Shown here: positions 10,053 through 19,024 of the stretch, piece by piece | Position numbering within the stretch: position 1 is the first letter of the stretch | How the letters are laid out: each line of letters starts with the position of its first letter | From: Platerodrilus igneus | Lineage: Eukaryota; Arthropoda; Insecta; Coleoptera; Lycidae | Reading direction: 5' to 3' | NCBI GenBank assembly: GCA_036346225.1 | Contig: JARFIW010001343.1 | Coordinates: 248,001 to 312,000 of the forward strand | DNA: 64,000 bases | Translations under genes and position numbers: made by a program | Notes under the pieces: model-generated | The model's database searches: none | Seen by the model: the letters and a program-made list of their open reading frames with translations, nothing else | What the model was told of the DNA's origin: nothing

Positions 10053-10785
10053 TCAGCTTCTTTTTATTTCCAGTCTCACACAGGTGTATGTTTCCGGTGA
10101 AAAGTTTACCAATTCGCCCAAATGATCGACTAATCTGATTGTAATATTATCATTTCTGTCACGCTCAGTGGATAATAAATGACGTGATTAGGTTCCTTTT
10201 CCAGATAATACCCAGGTGGTACAGATAGACTGAATTCGAATATGCTGTGGGTAAGAAAATTGTTTCTGAACGATCCTGCGGTGATATTGGTTTCTACAAA
10301 AATGTTTGAGACCGATATTATGTTCACTTGCTGATTAGCAATATGTACGGCATCTGCAGCCAATTTGCTATTGGTAAACCCCAAGATGCTTCCAATATTG
10401 TTTACGGTTTGCCCCAAAATCAATCGGTATACTGCTTCGTATAGAACACTTCAATGTATTATTGTTGGCACTCAGTTTAAAATATTTTTCAATGTTCTCG
10501 TTGATGTCCGGCTTCTGACTATAACCATTTTTTGAAAACATCCTGTATATATGCATTTATTTCTTCTAATTCGTATGATCCAGGTTCAATGGTTATTCTG
10601 CGATGCTCTGGATCGTTAAAGTATAAGATGTTGTTTCCTGCATGTATGTTTTGCACAGTGTTACAAGTATACAGTCTCACTAGGCCCAAAGCATATTCAC
10701 CGTCCTGTTTCAATTTAATTGGTGTGTAATTGGATCCTGTCGATATGACATTACCATACCCGAACACGCTCACTGTTTTAGCCAT
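10053..10785 (-). pseudogene. Penton-type minor capsid protein (single jelly roll), broken
   Basis: Forms the vertex capsomer in Polinton-like virions. It starts at ATG 10785 (MAKTVSVFGYG), overlapping the protease stop by 8 bases. The conserved order is present but spread over several frames: 'EYALGLVRLYTCNTVQNI', 'ITIEPGSYELEEINAYI' (to 10519), 'LSANNNTLKCSIRSSIPIDF' (to about 10400), 'SILGFTNSKL', 'VNIISVSNIFVETNITAGSF', 'FEFSLSVPPGYYLEKEPNH' (to 10130), then 'ITIRLVDHLGELVNFS', ending at 10053. At least three frameshifts separate these blocks. The GSYE, NNNTL and VPPGY motifs are the ones I recall as diagnostic of the family. Confidence 0.78.
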
Positions 10786-11395
10786 TGTCACTAAGAAACT
10801 TTAACACTAAATGCCCACAATTGTAAGTGTTGTAAGTCTGCTCCGGTACACTGTTGTAGTAAATATCTCTTCACTTCTTCCGGTGGTCTCAAGTCTCCGG
10901 CGTCGCCGTGGATCAATGTAGTAAGCGTAAGACTACGGATCCCAAGGTCCCGGGTTCAAATCCCGACACGGCCGACTGCTTGAAAAATGGCAGGTGAGCA
11001 TTTTTCACAAAAATTACGCCCTCGTTCGGATGAGAGGTTAAATGGAGGTCCTGTGTGTGATTGTTGTCACGCACGTTAAAGATCCCTACCTTGCCTGGAA
11101 CGGCAAGGGTTCGGCAAAATTTTGGAAATGTAAATGAACGGTCTCAAGTCTCCAAACGAATCGTAGTATAACACACTATTTCCACGTTTTCGGTACCTCA
11201 CCCAATGTGTACCTGATCCTTCGGTGGTATCCAAATTAATCACACCCGACTCGTTGACATACGGTCTAATCTTCTGTAACTGATCTCTGGAAAAGACGTT
11301 GCGAAAATGATGAATGTTAAATGCGTGTTTCCTTATATCTACGTCGGTGAGAGTTCTTCGAGGTAACTTGCTTAGTTTTTTGATACTTTTTTAAA
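10778..11395 (-). pseudogene. Adenovirus-like cysteine protease (Polinton PRO), split by a SINE
   Basis: Matures capsid proteins in relatives. The first part (11154-about 11390) reads 'PRRTLTDVDIRKHAF', 'FRNVFSRDQL', 'GVINLDTTEGSGTHWVRYRK' and 'YYDSFGDLRP', giving the catalytic His in HWV and Asp in YDSFG. The SINE at 10899-11139 then interrupts the gene inside a 14-bp duplicated target. Beyond it the frame continues 'PPEEVKRYLLQQ'. The catalytic cysteine block 'CGHLVLKFL' is preserved but in another frame, so there is also a frameshift near 10810. The stop at 10778 overlaps the minor capsid start. No clear ATG is seen; the start near 11395 is approximate. Confidence 0.82.
10899..11139 (+). 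mobile_element. tRNA-derived SINE with 14-bp target-site duplication
   Basis: The 5' head (10905-10972) looks like a tRNA: acceptor arms GCCGTG and CACGGC pair, and a B-box GGTTCAAATCC lies in a CGGG/CCCG T-stem. The body holds 'cacgttaaagatccc' and 'ggcaagggttcggcaaaa' and ends in an A-rich stretch. The identical 14-mer GGTCTCAAGTCTCC flanks it at 10885-10898 and 11140-11153. It is inserted antisense within the protease gene. Confidence 0.88.
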
Positions 11396-11421
11396 AATGC
11401 CACGCCCCTGTTTGTATGGTT

Positions 11422-12183
11422 TCAAAAATAATGCGGAACCTTTTTGTATGGTTTTAGAAACACTCCATTTCCTTTTTTCCCAACGGCAATGGCTTTCATA
11501 GATTTATTGTGCCGTTCACTCTCCTTAAGCTGCTCGTTGGCTGTCTTGACATCATTTACTGCTTTAGCTATCCCCGCAGCACCACCTGTTAGTGCTCCTA
11601 GGGCACTTAGTCCTGCAAATATCGAAATCAATGGTAGAAAACCTCCTTTCTGTGGAACGGGTATAATAAGTGGGACTTTAATTTTGCTTCTCCCACCAGC
11701 TCCTTTTATGATTTTTTTACCAATTAGAATACCGATGTCTAGCAGCTTTTTCAAGTTGTCGGAACCAACTCGGTCTATTGCGGATTGTATTTTCTTCAAG
11801 AATCCACCTTTTAAACTTATTTTCTTCTTTAAGCCCATACCCATTTTTCTCTTCGCTTTTATAGCGTTTGTCACAAACCAAGCTGCAGCTTTTTCCCCAA
11901 ACTTTGCGTTCTTAAACTTAACTCTCCCCCAGGCTTCTTCTTTTAAAATTTTATCTGCTCGATGTCTGGCTGGATTGTCGGGGTACTTGGAGTATGCAAT
12001 GTCGTGGTTTTTACACAATTTATCCAATTCGTTTACTCCAGGATCACGTCTTGCTAAGCGCTTATTCAACTTTGTACCAGGATCGCAGTACTGATAACCT
12101 GGAATATGCACCTCGAACGGTAACCTGTTTATAGCGCTGTTGATTAAACCCTCTCCAGAACAGATAATCATGTGTTTACTCAA
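11422..12183 (-). CDS. Polinton protein with parvovirus-type phospholipase A2 domain
   Basis: An open frame of 253 codons. Residues 25-85 match the viral PLA2-like domain: 'HIPGYQYCDPGTKLNKRLAR' (calcium loop, where G is usual at D34), 'GVNELDKLCKNHDIAYSKY' with the catalytic H60-D61, and 'RHRADKILKEEAW'. In parvoviruses this domain helps breach membranes during entry; the same role here is inference. The rest is basic and glycine-rich, with a hydrophobic stretch 'LPLISIFAGLSALGALTGG' that could insert into membrane. The C-terminus has the 'GVFLKPYK' motif usual in these proteins. A frameshift near 11440 probably cut off a further repeat of that motif ('LFLKPYKQG', to about 11372). A TATA box lies 45 bases upstream. 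Confidence 0.8.
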   Translation of the reverse strand: MSKHMIICSGEGLINSAINRLPFEVHIPGYQYCDPGTKLNKRLARRDPGVNELDKLCKNHDIAYSKYPDNPARHRADKILKEEAWGRVKFKNAKFGEKAAAWFVTNAIKAKRKMGMGLKKKISLKGGFLKKIQSAIDRVGSDNLKKLLDIGILIGKKIIKGAGGRSKIKVPLIIPVPQKGGFLPLISIFAGLSALGALTGGAAGIAKAVNDVKTANEQLKESERHNKSMKAIAVGKKGNGVFLKPYKKVPHYF

Positions 12184-12399
12184 AAAATCTCAAACTATAC
12201 TAAATAAAAATACAACAGCGAGTCTATTTATACTTTTTCAATTTATCATAAAAAAATTTACAATATATTATAGTTTTACAAACTACTTAAACAATATATT
12301 TACATCAACATCTACGTCTCTTGAGCTGTGATCGTAGTTGTAGTTATAGCAAACAACTGTTTATAGTTACACACAACTGTCTTTTATAAGATACTCCCA
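12184..12399 (-). promoter_or_regulatory. AT-rich promoter of the PLA2-protein gene
   Basis: On the minus strand TATAAATA (12225-12232) lies 45 bases before the ATG at 12183, leaving a short 5' leader. A second TATAAAAG lies at about 12387. No coding frame occupies this gap. Confidence 0.5.
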
Positions 12400-13192
12400 C
12401 TAGTTATCACCATAACCAGAATCTTCAGAATCCGACAAATTTAAACGTCTAAACATTTCCACTAATGTGTTTGTACGTGTCACGTCTTGCACAAATATAT
12501 CCGGAAAACGTATAACCAGCTCCAAAGCATTTAGTGCGCTCTGATTCAATTCGTTGTAGAATAAAATATTGCCAATTCGAACTTCGCCTTCAACCAAGAT
12601 TTTAATTTGTTTCTCCCCTTCAGTCAGAGTAGTAAACCAATCGCCATCATTTAAATTAGAATTAGCAACAAACCCTACTAATTTGCTGTATAATGCCGGG
12701 AAGTCACGACTTTCCAACTGCTTAAATTGATACTCCAACAGCTCTCGCATATGGAATAGTTTACGGTACTCTAATTCATTTATAACTATCGAACTATTAC
12801 CCATTATTATTTTTAACTGGAACGTTTCGTCCTCGGTTGATCCGGACATTGGTGATAAAGAACGGAGCTCCTAGTTGTATGTGTAGATTTTCCATTTCGG
12901 GTGCACCATTTAATCGAGTGTTTAGCACGTCAGGAGAAAATACGTTCAATTGAAATTCCACTTTAAAATTTGTAAATGTTAACCAATTTTCGTATGTCAA
13001 TTCCAGAACATGGTTGATACAATATTTCTTACTATACACCAACCGTAATGCAGGTTTTATTATCTGGTTTATAACAAACCCAATTTCCACATTATGAGGG
13101 TGTTCACCCAATTCACTTAAACTATACGTAAACTTATTAATCAGATTTTCGGTATACGAAACTTGTGCATTATTAGCATCTACAGATTCCAT
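12400..13192 (-). pseudogene. Unrecognised Polinton gene, split by a frameshift
   Basis: Two overlapping frames (13192-12797 and 12849-12400) probably form one protein of about 260 residues. The first begins MESVDANNAQ and contains 'VEIGFVINQIIKPALRLVYS', 'HVLELTYENWLTF' and 'LHIQLGAPFFITNVRINRG'. The second continues 'TEDETFQLKIIMGNSSIVI' and ends in an acidic, serine-rich tail 'NLSDSEDSGYGDN'. Within the 53-base overlap the sense switches from the first frame to the second, as after an indel, though true overlapping genes are possible. I do not recognise a domain. It is the first minus-strand gene next to the divergent promoter shared with polymerase B. The acidic tail suggests a regulatory or DNA-mimic role only weakly. 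Confidence 0.6.
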
Positions 13193-13527
13193 TGCTTTGC
13201 ACTGATTTCACTAAGATGACTGAGAAAGGATCCTATGCAGATCATCTTTTTAAATGTTTCAGGGTTGTTGTTACGCATGCGTAAATTGTACTCGGGTGAC
13301 TTAGAATGCGTAAGCGAAAAGTTAATTGGTTTTCACCGACGTGAATAGACTGGCTCGAAATGTCTGTAAACAATTAGAGTAGAAGTGAAAGTTGAAAGTA
13401 ATCTACCTAATTATACCAATTATGTATAAAAGCACCGTGCGATGCAATATATTCTAGTTTCTGTTTAGTCTTTGACTAGTTACAACGGTTAAAAAGTCTT
13501 TGACCAGTTTTAATTTCTTTATAGAAA
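13193..13527. promoter_or_regulatory. Divergent promoter between the 12400-13192 gene and polymerase B
   Basis: Plus strand: TATAAAAG at 13425-13432, about 100 bases before polymerase coding sequence. Minus strand: TTTAAAAAG-type box (about 13246-13255) with TCAGTC (reverse complement of 13218-13223) about 30 bases downstream, the spacing and sequence of an arthropod initiator. No coding frame is credible in the interval. An acceptor-like 'tttctttatag' ends at 13524. Confidence 0.5.
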
Positions 13528-16500
13528 ATAGCTTCCTTTATTTGTGATGTCTGTGGTGTAGCTTTCTCGAGGAGCGATAGTTTGAAGAGACATTTGCTAC
13601 AGCAGCATGAGGTAGTATCGAAACTCTCCGGCCTTTTTGTCTGCGACGTGTGCTCGGCATCGTATTCTAGACGCGACAACTTGAAGCGGCATCGCGACGT
13701 CAAGTATGGTGTAGTAGAGCCAGTTGCCGGACCCTCAGGAGTCAAACGACCGGCTGCACCGACAGTTGAGGGGCCTGCTTTCAAAAAGTCGCGAAGATGC
13801 ATGGAGTGTGATGTGGATGTTACCGACTTGGCAGCCCACCAGCGCTCTAACACGTACAAGGCTAATGCTAGTCGTGTCCTGGATGGGGGTGTGGAAGTAG
13901 TAGTAACCGCATTTAAAAACAGAATAGCGACTTACCGGATGAAAAATAATAATTCCACCAGTACGTTTAATACTTTAAAATATTTGTTTAACACTGTATT
14001 TTTAGGTCTGCGGGACTTCCTCCGCGATCAAAAGGAAAGATTTGTTACCTTAGTCGGGGAACAGCGGGCTATCCACACATCCCTAAAGGTCAACTTGGAG
14101 GTGTTTGGCAAATACACCAAGATGGGCATGCCGGAGGGTGTAGAGGATGTTAAATCCTTCAACACCCGAAATATAGTTGTCACCTCCTCTAGTAACCTAG
14201 GGGAGGTCTACAACACCTTTGTGGAGACGATGTCGGCTAAGTCTAATGAGTTCCAAGAACGTGACTCTGGTGAGTTTTGAAAATTATTAACTAGTTTTAA
14301 CTCTTAAATTTTAGGATGGACTCTGAAACAGGTTTTACACCTAGAAGTGAATGTAAATAAGTACCAACCTTTACGCGGGTCTTCGTACATCGAGCTCCCC
14401 AAATGGGTTCGTGACAAGGCTGCTGTTATTAATATACAGAACAATGACGACGCATGCTTTGCCTGGTGTGTTGTGGCTGCATTGTACCCCGTTAATGAGC
14501 ACTCTTATCGTGTATCGAGCTACCTCCACTACTCCGTAGTATTAAACTTGAATGGCATCAATTTCTTTATGGAATTCAAGAATATACCCAGGTTCGAAGA
14601 GCAAAACGACGTCAGCGTCAACGTGTTTGGTATAGAAAGGAAATAGATTGTGGGACCTTTGCATTTTACGCAAAGAAAGAGGGTACGTCACGTAAACTTG
14701 TTATATATCCGGGAAGGTGAAAAGGAGCATTTTTGTTTAATTGAGAATTTAAACGGCTTGGTTGGAACCCAACTATCCAAAGAAAAAACATGCAAGCGGT
14801 TGTGTGATGGATGCCTGATATACTTTCGTTCTGAAGAGGAGCTACGCAAACACGCGGAACATGAGTGTAATCAAATTGTGACTACAATGCCGAACCATTA
14901 CAACAACATCCTGGAGTTTACGAACGTGCACAAACAGATGAGGGTGCCGTTTATTATATATGCCGAGTTTGAGAGCGTCTTAAAACCTATTAGTACTGCT
15001 ACTCCAAATACATCTTCTTCGTTCACCAATAACATCCAAGAGCACGAACCATATAGTTTTGCATACTATATCAAATGTTCATACGATGACTCGTTTAACA
15101 AATGTGAAATATATAGCGGACCTGAAGCTGCAAAAGTCTTTATGCAGAAGTTGAAGGAGGAAACCTGCAGATTGGGTAAAACCCTTAAAACTAATGTATC
15201 GATAACGGCGTTGGAACCTTTAGACGAGCTATTGTTTTATATGGTAGATGATTGTGGCATCTGCAAAAAAACCATTGGGAGATGATCGAGTAAGGGATCA
15301 CTGCCATCTTACGGGGAAATTTCGCTTTGCAGCACATACCCAGTGCAATTTAAAACACAAAGTACCTAGGTTTATCTTAGTTGTGTTCCACAATCTTAGC
15401 GGATAAGACAGTCACTTTATCGGTAAGGAGCTAGGTTGTGATAAGGAGCAAGTCTCGGTGATCCCAAATAACAAAGAAAGATTCATTTCTTTCACAAAGC
15501 ATGTGAGACTGTCTGATGATGAAGTAAATGACAAAGAAGCCAATGATGATAATGAATCCATCAATTCTACAGTGCAGCTTCGATTCATTGATTCCTTGCG
15601 TTTCATGGCGTCTGGATTGGATACATTGGTGAAAAATTTGAACCCTCAACAGTTTATGGAGATGAAAAAATGTTTCCCTGATGATGAGCACTTTGGATTA
15701 TTGACTAGGAAAGGAGTGTTTTCGTATAAATATATCACCAACATATTTGTGTTAAATGACTCAAATTTACCACCGAAAGAAGTCTTCTTCAACGACTTTA
15801 CATCCGCAAATATCACATACGCGGACTATGGACATGCCCAAAAAGTTTGGAGAACGTTCAGTATTCAGAGTCTTGGTGAGTATAGTGATCTATACTTAAA
15901 AACAGATGTGTTGCTTCTAGCCGACGTCTTTGAAAACTTTAGAGATGTCTGCATCAAAACTTACGATTTGGATCCTTGTCAATATCTGACCGCCCCAAGT
16001 TTGAGCTGAGACACCATGTTAAAGCACACCGGCGTAAAACTGGATCTATTTACAGATTTAGAAATGCATCATTTCGTCAAGAAAGGGATACGTGGTGGGT
16101 TAACCCAATGCAACGCTTGGTATGCCGAAGCCAATAACAAGTATATGGAGAATTATAACCCCGAGGAATCTTCTAAATACCTAACGTATCTCGACGCTAA
16201 CAATTTGTACAGGTGGGCTATGAGCCAATATTTACCTATAAGTGGGTTTAGGTGGTTGGCAGAAGATAAAATTAAAAAGCTTCAAAAAGAAATATTATAC
16301 ATAGCTTCAACTGCTGACAAAGGGTACATACTGGAAGTTGATTTAAAATATCCGGAAGATCTTCACCACGCTCACAATGACTTACCTTTCTGCCCCCGAG
16401 ACGATGATTCCGCCTACTCCAAGATCGAAGACTCCGAAGTTACTTGCCACGTTGCTCAAAAAGACTCATTACATCATACACTACCGTAACCTGCAACTGT

Positions 16501-17428
16501 GTTTACGTTATGGACTTAAACTAGCTGCTATTCACCGCGTGCTGGTATTTGATCAATCAGCCTGGCTTAAAACCTACATCGACCTTAACACCCGTCTACG
16601 TACGTCTGCCAGTAATGCATTTGAAAAAGATTTCTACAAGCTCATGAATAATGCTATTTTTGGTAAGACGATGGAGAATATGATAAGCGGGTAGATGTCA
16701 AAATTGCTGCGCGTTGGGAACGCGATTGTAATAAACTGTGTGCGAGTAACTTAATCGCAAAGCCAAACTTTAATAGTTGTATGATTTTAGGAGAGAATTT
16801 GGTGATCATACAAATAGACCGTGTTAAGGTTACTTACGATAAACCTATTTATGCAGGATTTTCAATTTTAGATTTGTCAAAGACTTTAATGTACGATTTT
16901 CATTAAGGAACCATGAAACATTTGTATGGTACCAGACTCTCACTCCTTTATACGGATACTGACTCCTTAGTGTATAGTGTGCAAACTGAAGACTTATATG
17001 GCGATATTAGTGCAAATATTGACCATTTTGATACAAGTGATCACTCCACAAACAATAAGTACAATATTCCTTTAGTTAATAAGAAAGTGCTTGGAAAATT
17101 TAAAGACGAGTTTAACGCTAATTTAGTTTTAGAGTTTGTGGGTAGTAGGGCTAAGTCCTACTGCATTATTAGTGAAAAAGACATAGTGAAAAAAATTAAA
17201 GGAGTCGGCCGTAATGTGGTGTCTGGTATTGGTGTAGACAGCTTTAGGGAGGTGGTGGTTAACAATGATGATGCCCTCTTGCATACGATGATATGCATTT
17301 GTAGTATTAAGCATCAGCTGTACACTCAATTAATTAATAAGGTTGGTTTGTCGGGTGACGATGACAAACGTTATGTCATCCCAAACAGTACATCAACATA
17401 TGCATGGGAGCATAAAGATATAAGATAG
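13528..17428 (+). pseudogene. Protein-primed DNA polymerase B of the Polinton, with intron, broken
   Basis: Replicates the element. The N-terminus has two C2H2 fingers ('FICDVCGVAFSRSDSLKRH', 'FVCDVCSASYSRRDNLKRH') and a third damaged one. The reading starts at an ATA (13528), where an ATG is expected, or after an AG acceptor at 13524. A 45-nt intron (14270-14314) joins 'ERDSG' to 'WTLKQVL'. Later come a C2H2 finger ('CDGCLIYFRSEEELRKH'), an exonuclease block 'VPFIIYAEFES', an EndoVII-like zinc motif ('CGICKK', 'DHCHLTGKFR', 'CNLKHK'), 'VVFHNLSG' and polymerase motifs 'YLDANNLYRWAM', '[14 protein letters not shown]' and 'LLYTDTDSLVY'. Stops lie at 14644, 15404, 16007 and 16904. Frameshifts lie near 15282, 15430, 16450 and 16690. 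The G usual after NNLY is R. Confidence 0.92.
14270..14314 (+). other. 45-nt spliceosomal intron in polymerase B
   Basis: Donor GTGAGT follows 'gactctg'; acceptor 'ttaaattttag' precedes 'gatgga'. Removing it keeps the conserved 'ERDSGWTL' reading frame in phase; retaining it gives a TGA within ten bases. An 'attaac' branch-like sequence lies inside. Confidence 0.85.
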
Positions 17429-17867
17429 TTGTTTATATTTGTATATATTTTATTGTCTATATATAGTAGTATGTAAGTTAGTTATAAGACATACCTACCA
17501 TCCCCATCCTTAATAATTCCATCGCTCCTGGCGACATGTGTTTGCCTCCACGCGGTGTCGCTGGACGGTAAAACATATTGTTGTTAATCTAACAATATGT
17601 TTTATTGGCCAAAAACACGTTTCCTCTTTTATTAAACGGTACATTAATCTCTTTTTTGTTATAGGTCTTTTTTTAAAAACAAAACATTAATTTCTTTTTT
17701 TTTGTTACAGGTTACTTTAACCTGCTTGGATTCGACTACACAAAGAAAATAAAATAATGTTATACTTTGTAAAAATTGTATTCTATTAGTTTATTAAACT
17801 GTAAATCGGATAAAATAAAATATTATACTTTTGTGTGCTTAATTTCTTTGTGTTAATACCTCTAAGT
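17429..17867 (+). terminator. Polymerase B 3' region with hairpin and poly(A) signal
   Basis: No gene is seen. A perfect 14-bp stem (17569-17582 with 17591-17604, 'aaacatattgtt' and 'aacaatatgttt', 8-base loop) lies 140 bases after the polymerase stop, and AATAAA occurs at 17748-17753. These could serve 3'-end formation, but the hairpin's role is speculative. Confidence 0.4.
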
Positions 17868-18280
17868 GTTTGGTTAAAGCATATGTCATAGATGAGCAAA
17901 AATTAGAGATTCAGGACATTAAAGGGGTATAACTTTGCAGGGGGTGGTCGGATTTTAAATCTGTTTGCAGATTCGGATTCTACGTAAAATTCTAGACTAA
18001 TTTGATGTATTGTATGACTAAAAAATTTATAAGGCCGGTCAGAAATCGCCGTCGGTAAAAAAAAATCTTAAAGTGAGGGTAGCTTCCTGGGGGTGGTGCA
18101 ATCTAAAAATTCCTAGAAATTCAAATAGCTGAGAAAATTCTAATATTAATTGATACCAAACAAGATAGGTTTATCTCGAAAGATGAAAAATGGTTAGTCG
18201 AAGAAAACTATTTGGTCCAGATGAGTGTGAAAATGAGGATGCTGGTGGAAATGAGAGCCCAGATACCCTGTCCTTCTCCT
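17868..18280. repeat. Polinton right terminal inverted repeat (single unit)
   Basis: This is the reverse complement of the left repeat: inner end 'tgtttggttaaagcatatgtc', one copy of the 338-bp unit, then an outer part reading '...atgaggatgctggtgg...ccctgtccttctcct'. It is about 413 bp long, against 1774 bp on the left. Confidence 0.9.
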
Positions 18281-18853
18281 ACTTATTTTTACCTATAGTT
18301 TATAATATTAACAATTTCTTGCTCTAAACCAGAAGGTTTTCAGTTTTCCCAACAAAAAGTTGATGCATGCACATAAATAAATAACGATGTGGCGTGTGAA
18401 TAACCATAAATGGAATGATACAGCACACTTAAGGCAACACATACTACGACGGCGGTAATATAAGTGATCACTATAACAGATAGAAACGTGAATCAAATTG
18501 GACATGCACAAACCTGAGAGAACTAATTTGTTGCATTTCTGGTTAGATGTTTCGTAAATGCTTAATTATTATTTATACTTCGCATTTTTAATTAAATGTT
18601 TTATTTTAATAAAATATAAATAAACAATAGTAAATTACTTGTGACTTATTTCATCATCACTAGGTCTTTAGTCCTGGAACTGATTAGACGTGTACCATCA
18701 TTGTTTCCTATTCTAAATTGACCTACACATTTCCCTAAAATTTGCACAGTCTGAATCTATCACTATCTGATCTAGGTCTACATCTACCTTCTTTTTCCTA
18801 TCTCTGCTTGTACTATATCTTATACTATTCCCCAAAAATGCCTTAGAACGTAT
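18281..18853. other. AT-rich spacer between the Polinton and the Gypsy element
   Basis: No convincing frame, repeat or site is seen here. It probably includes the host flank of both insertions. Confidence 0.5.
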
Positions 18854-19024
18854 TGAAGCGGGCTACTACTACCGCGCTTCTCTAATTTAAAACAAGTAAT
18901 AACAAATGTCTTTATTACTCACTGTTCACAAGTCTAATTAACAGTATATACCTTATTTGTAGATGTTTTCAGTCCACTTAACAATGAAGCACTATTACAC
19001 TAATGAATTACAAGCACTAATATC
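18854..19024 (-). repeat. Gypsy element 3' LTR (171 bp)
   Basis: Matches 24420-24564 plus 24959-24984 except at about four bases. On the minus strand it ends '...cgcttca'. The pol frame ends at its inner edge (stop at 19017-19019). Confidence 0.88.

Larger units (their letters stand above)
2002..18280. mobile_element. Polinton/Maverick DNA transposon, nearly complete but decayed
   Basis: The element is bounded by inverted repeats (2002-3775 and 17868-18280) and begins AGGAG and ends CTCCT, fitting the AG...CT ends of Polintons. Its 16.3 kb lies in the usual 15-20 kb range. It carries the diagnostic set: retroviral-type integrase, A32-like ATPase, double-jelly-roll major capsid, penton-type minor capsid, adenovirus-like protease and protein-primed DNA polymerase B. 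It also has PLA2-domain, DUF8207-like and fibre-like proteins. Genes from 4756 to 13192 are on the minus strand, closely packed or overlapping; polymerase B faces the other way from a shared divergent promoter. Nearly every gene has stops or frameshifts, and two insertions interrupt it. The flanking hexamers (catatt and acttat) do not match, so no target-site duplication can be claimed. Confidence 0.93.

Noticed and set aside
10905..10972. tRNA gene
   Set aside because: The acceptor and T arms pair, but it is joined to a SINE body with a target duplication, so it is a SINE head.
11444..12094. Long plus-strand open frame of 216 codons
   Set aside because: It lies antisense to the PLA2-domain gene, which has clear motifs; composition follows from the opposite strand.
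15412..15691. Minus-strand frames within polymerase B
   Set aside because: Antisense shadows of the polymerase exonuclease region.
1996..18286. 6-bp target-site duplication of the Polinton
   Set aside because: The flanking hexamers catatt and acttat do not agree at any small shift that I tried.
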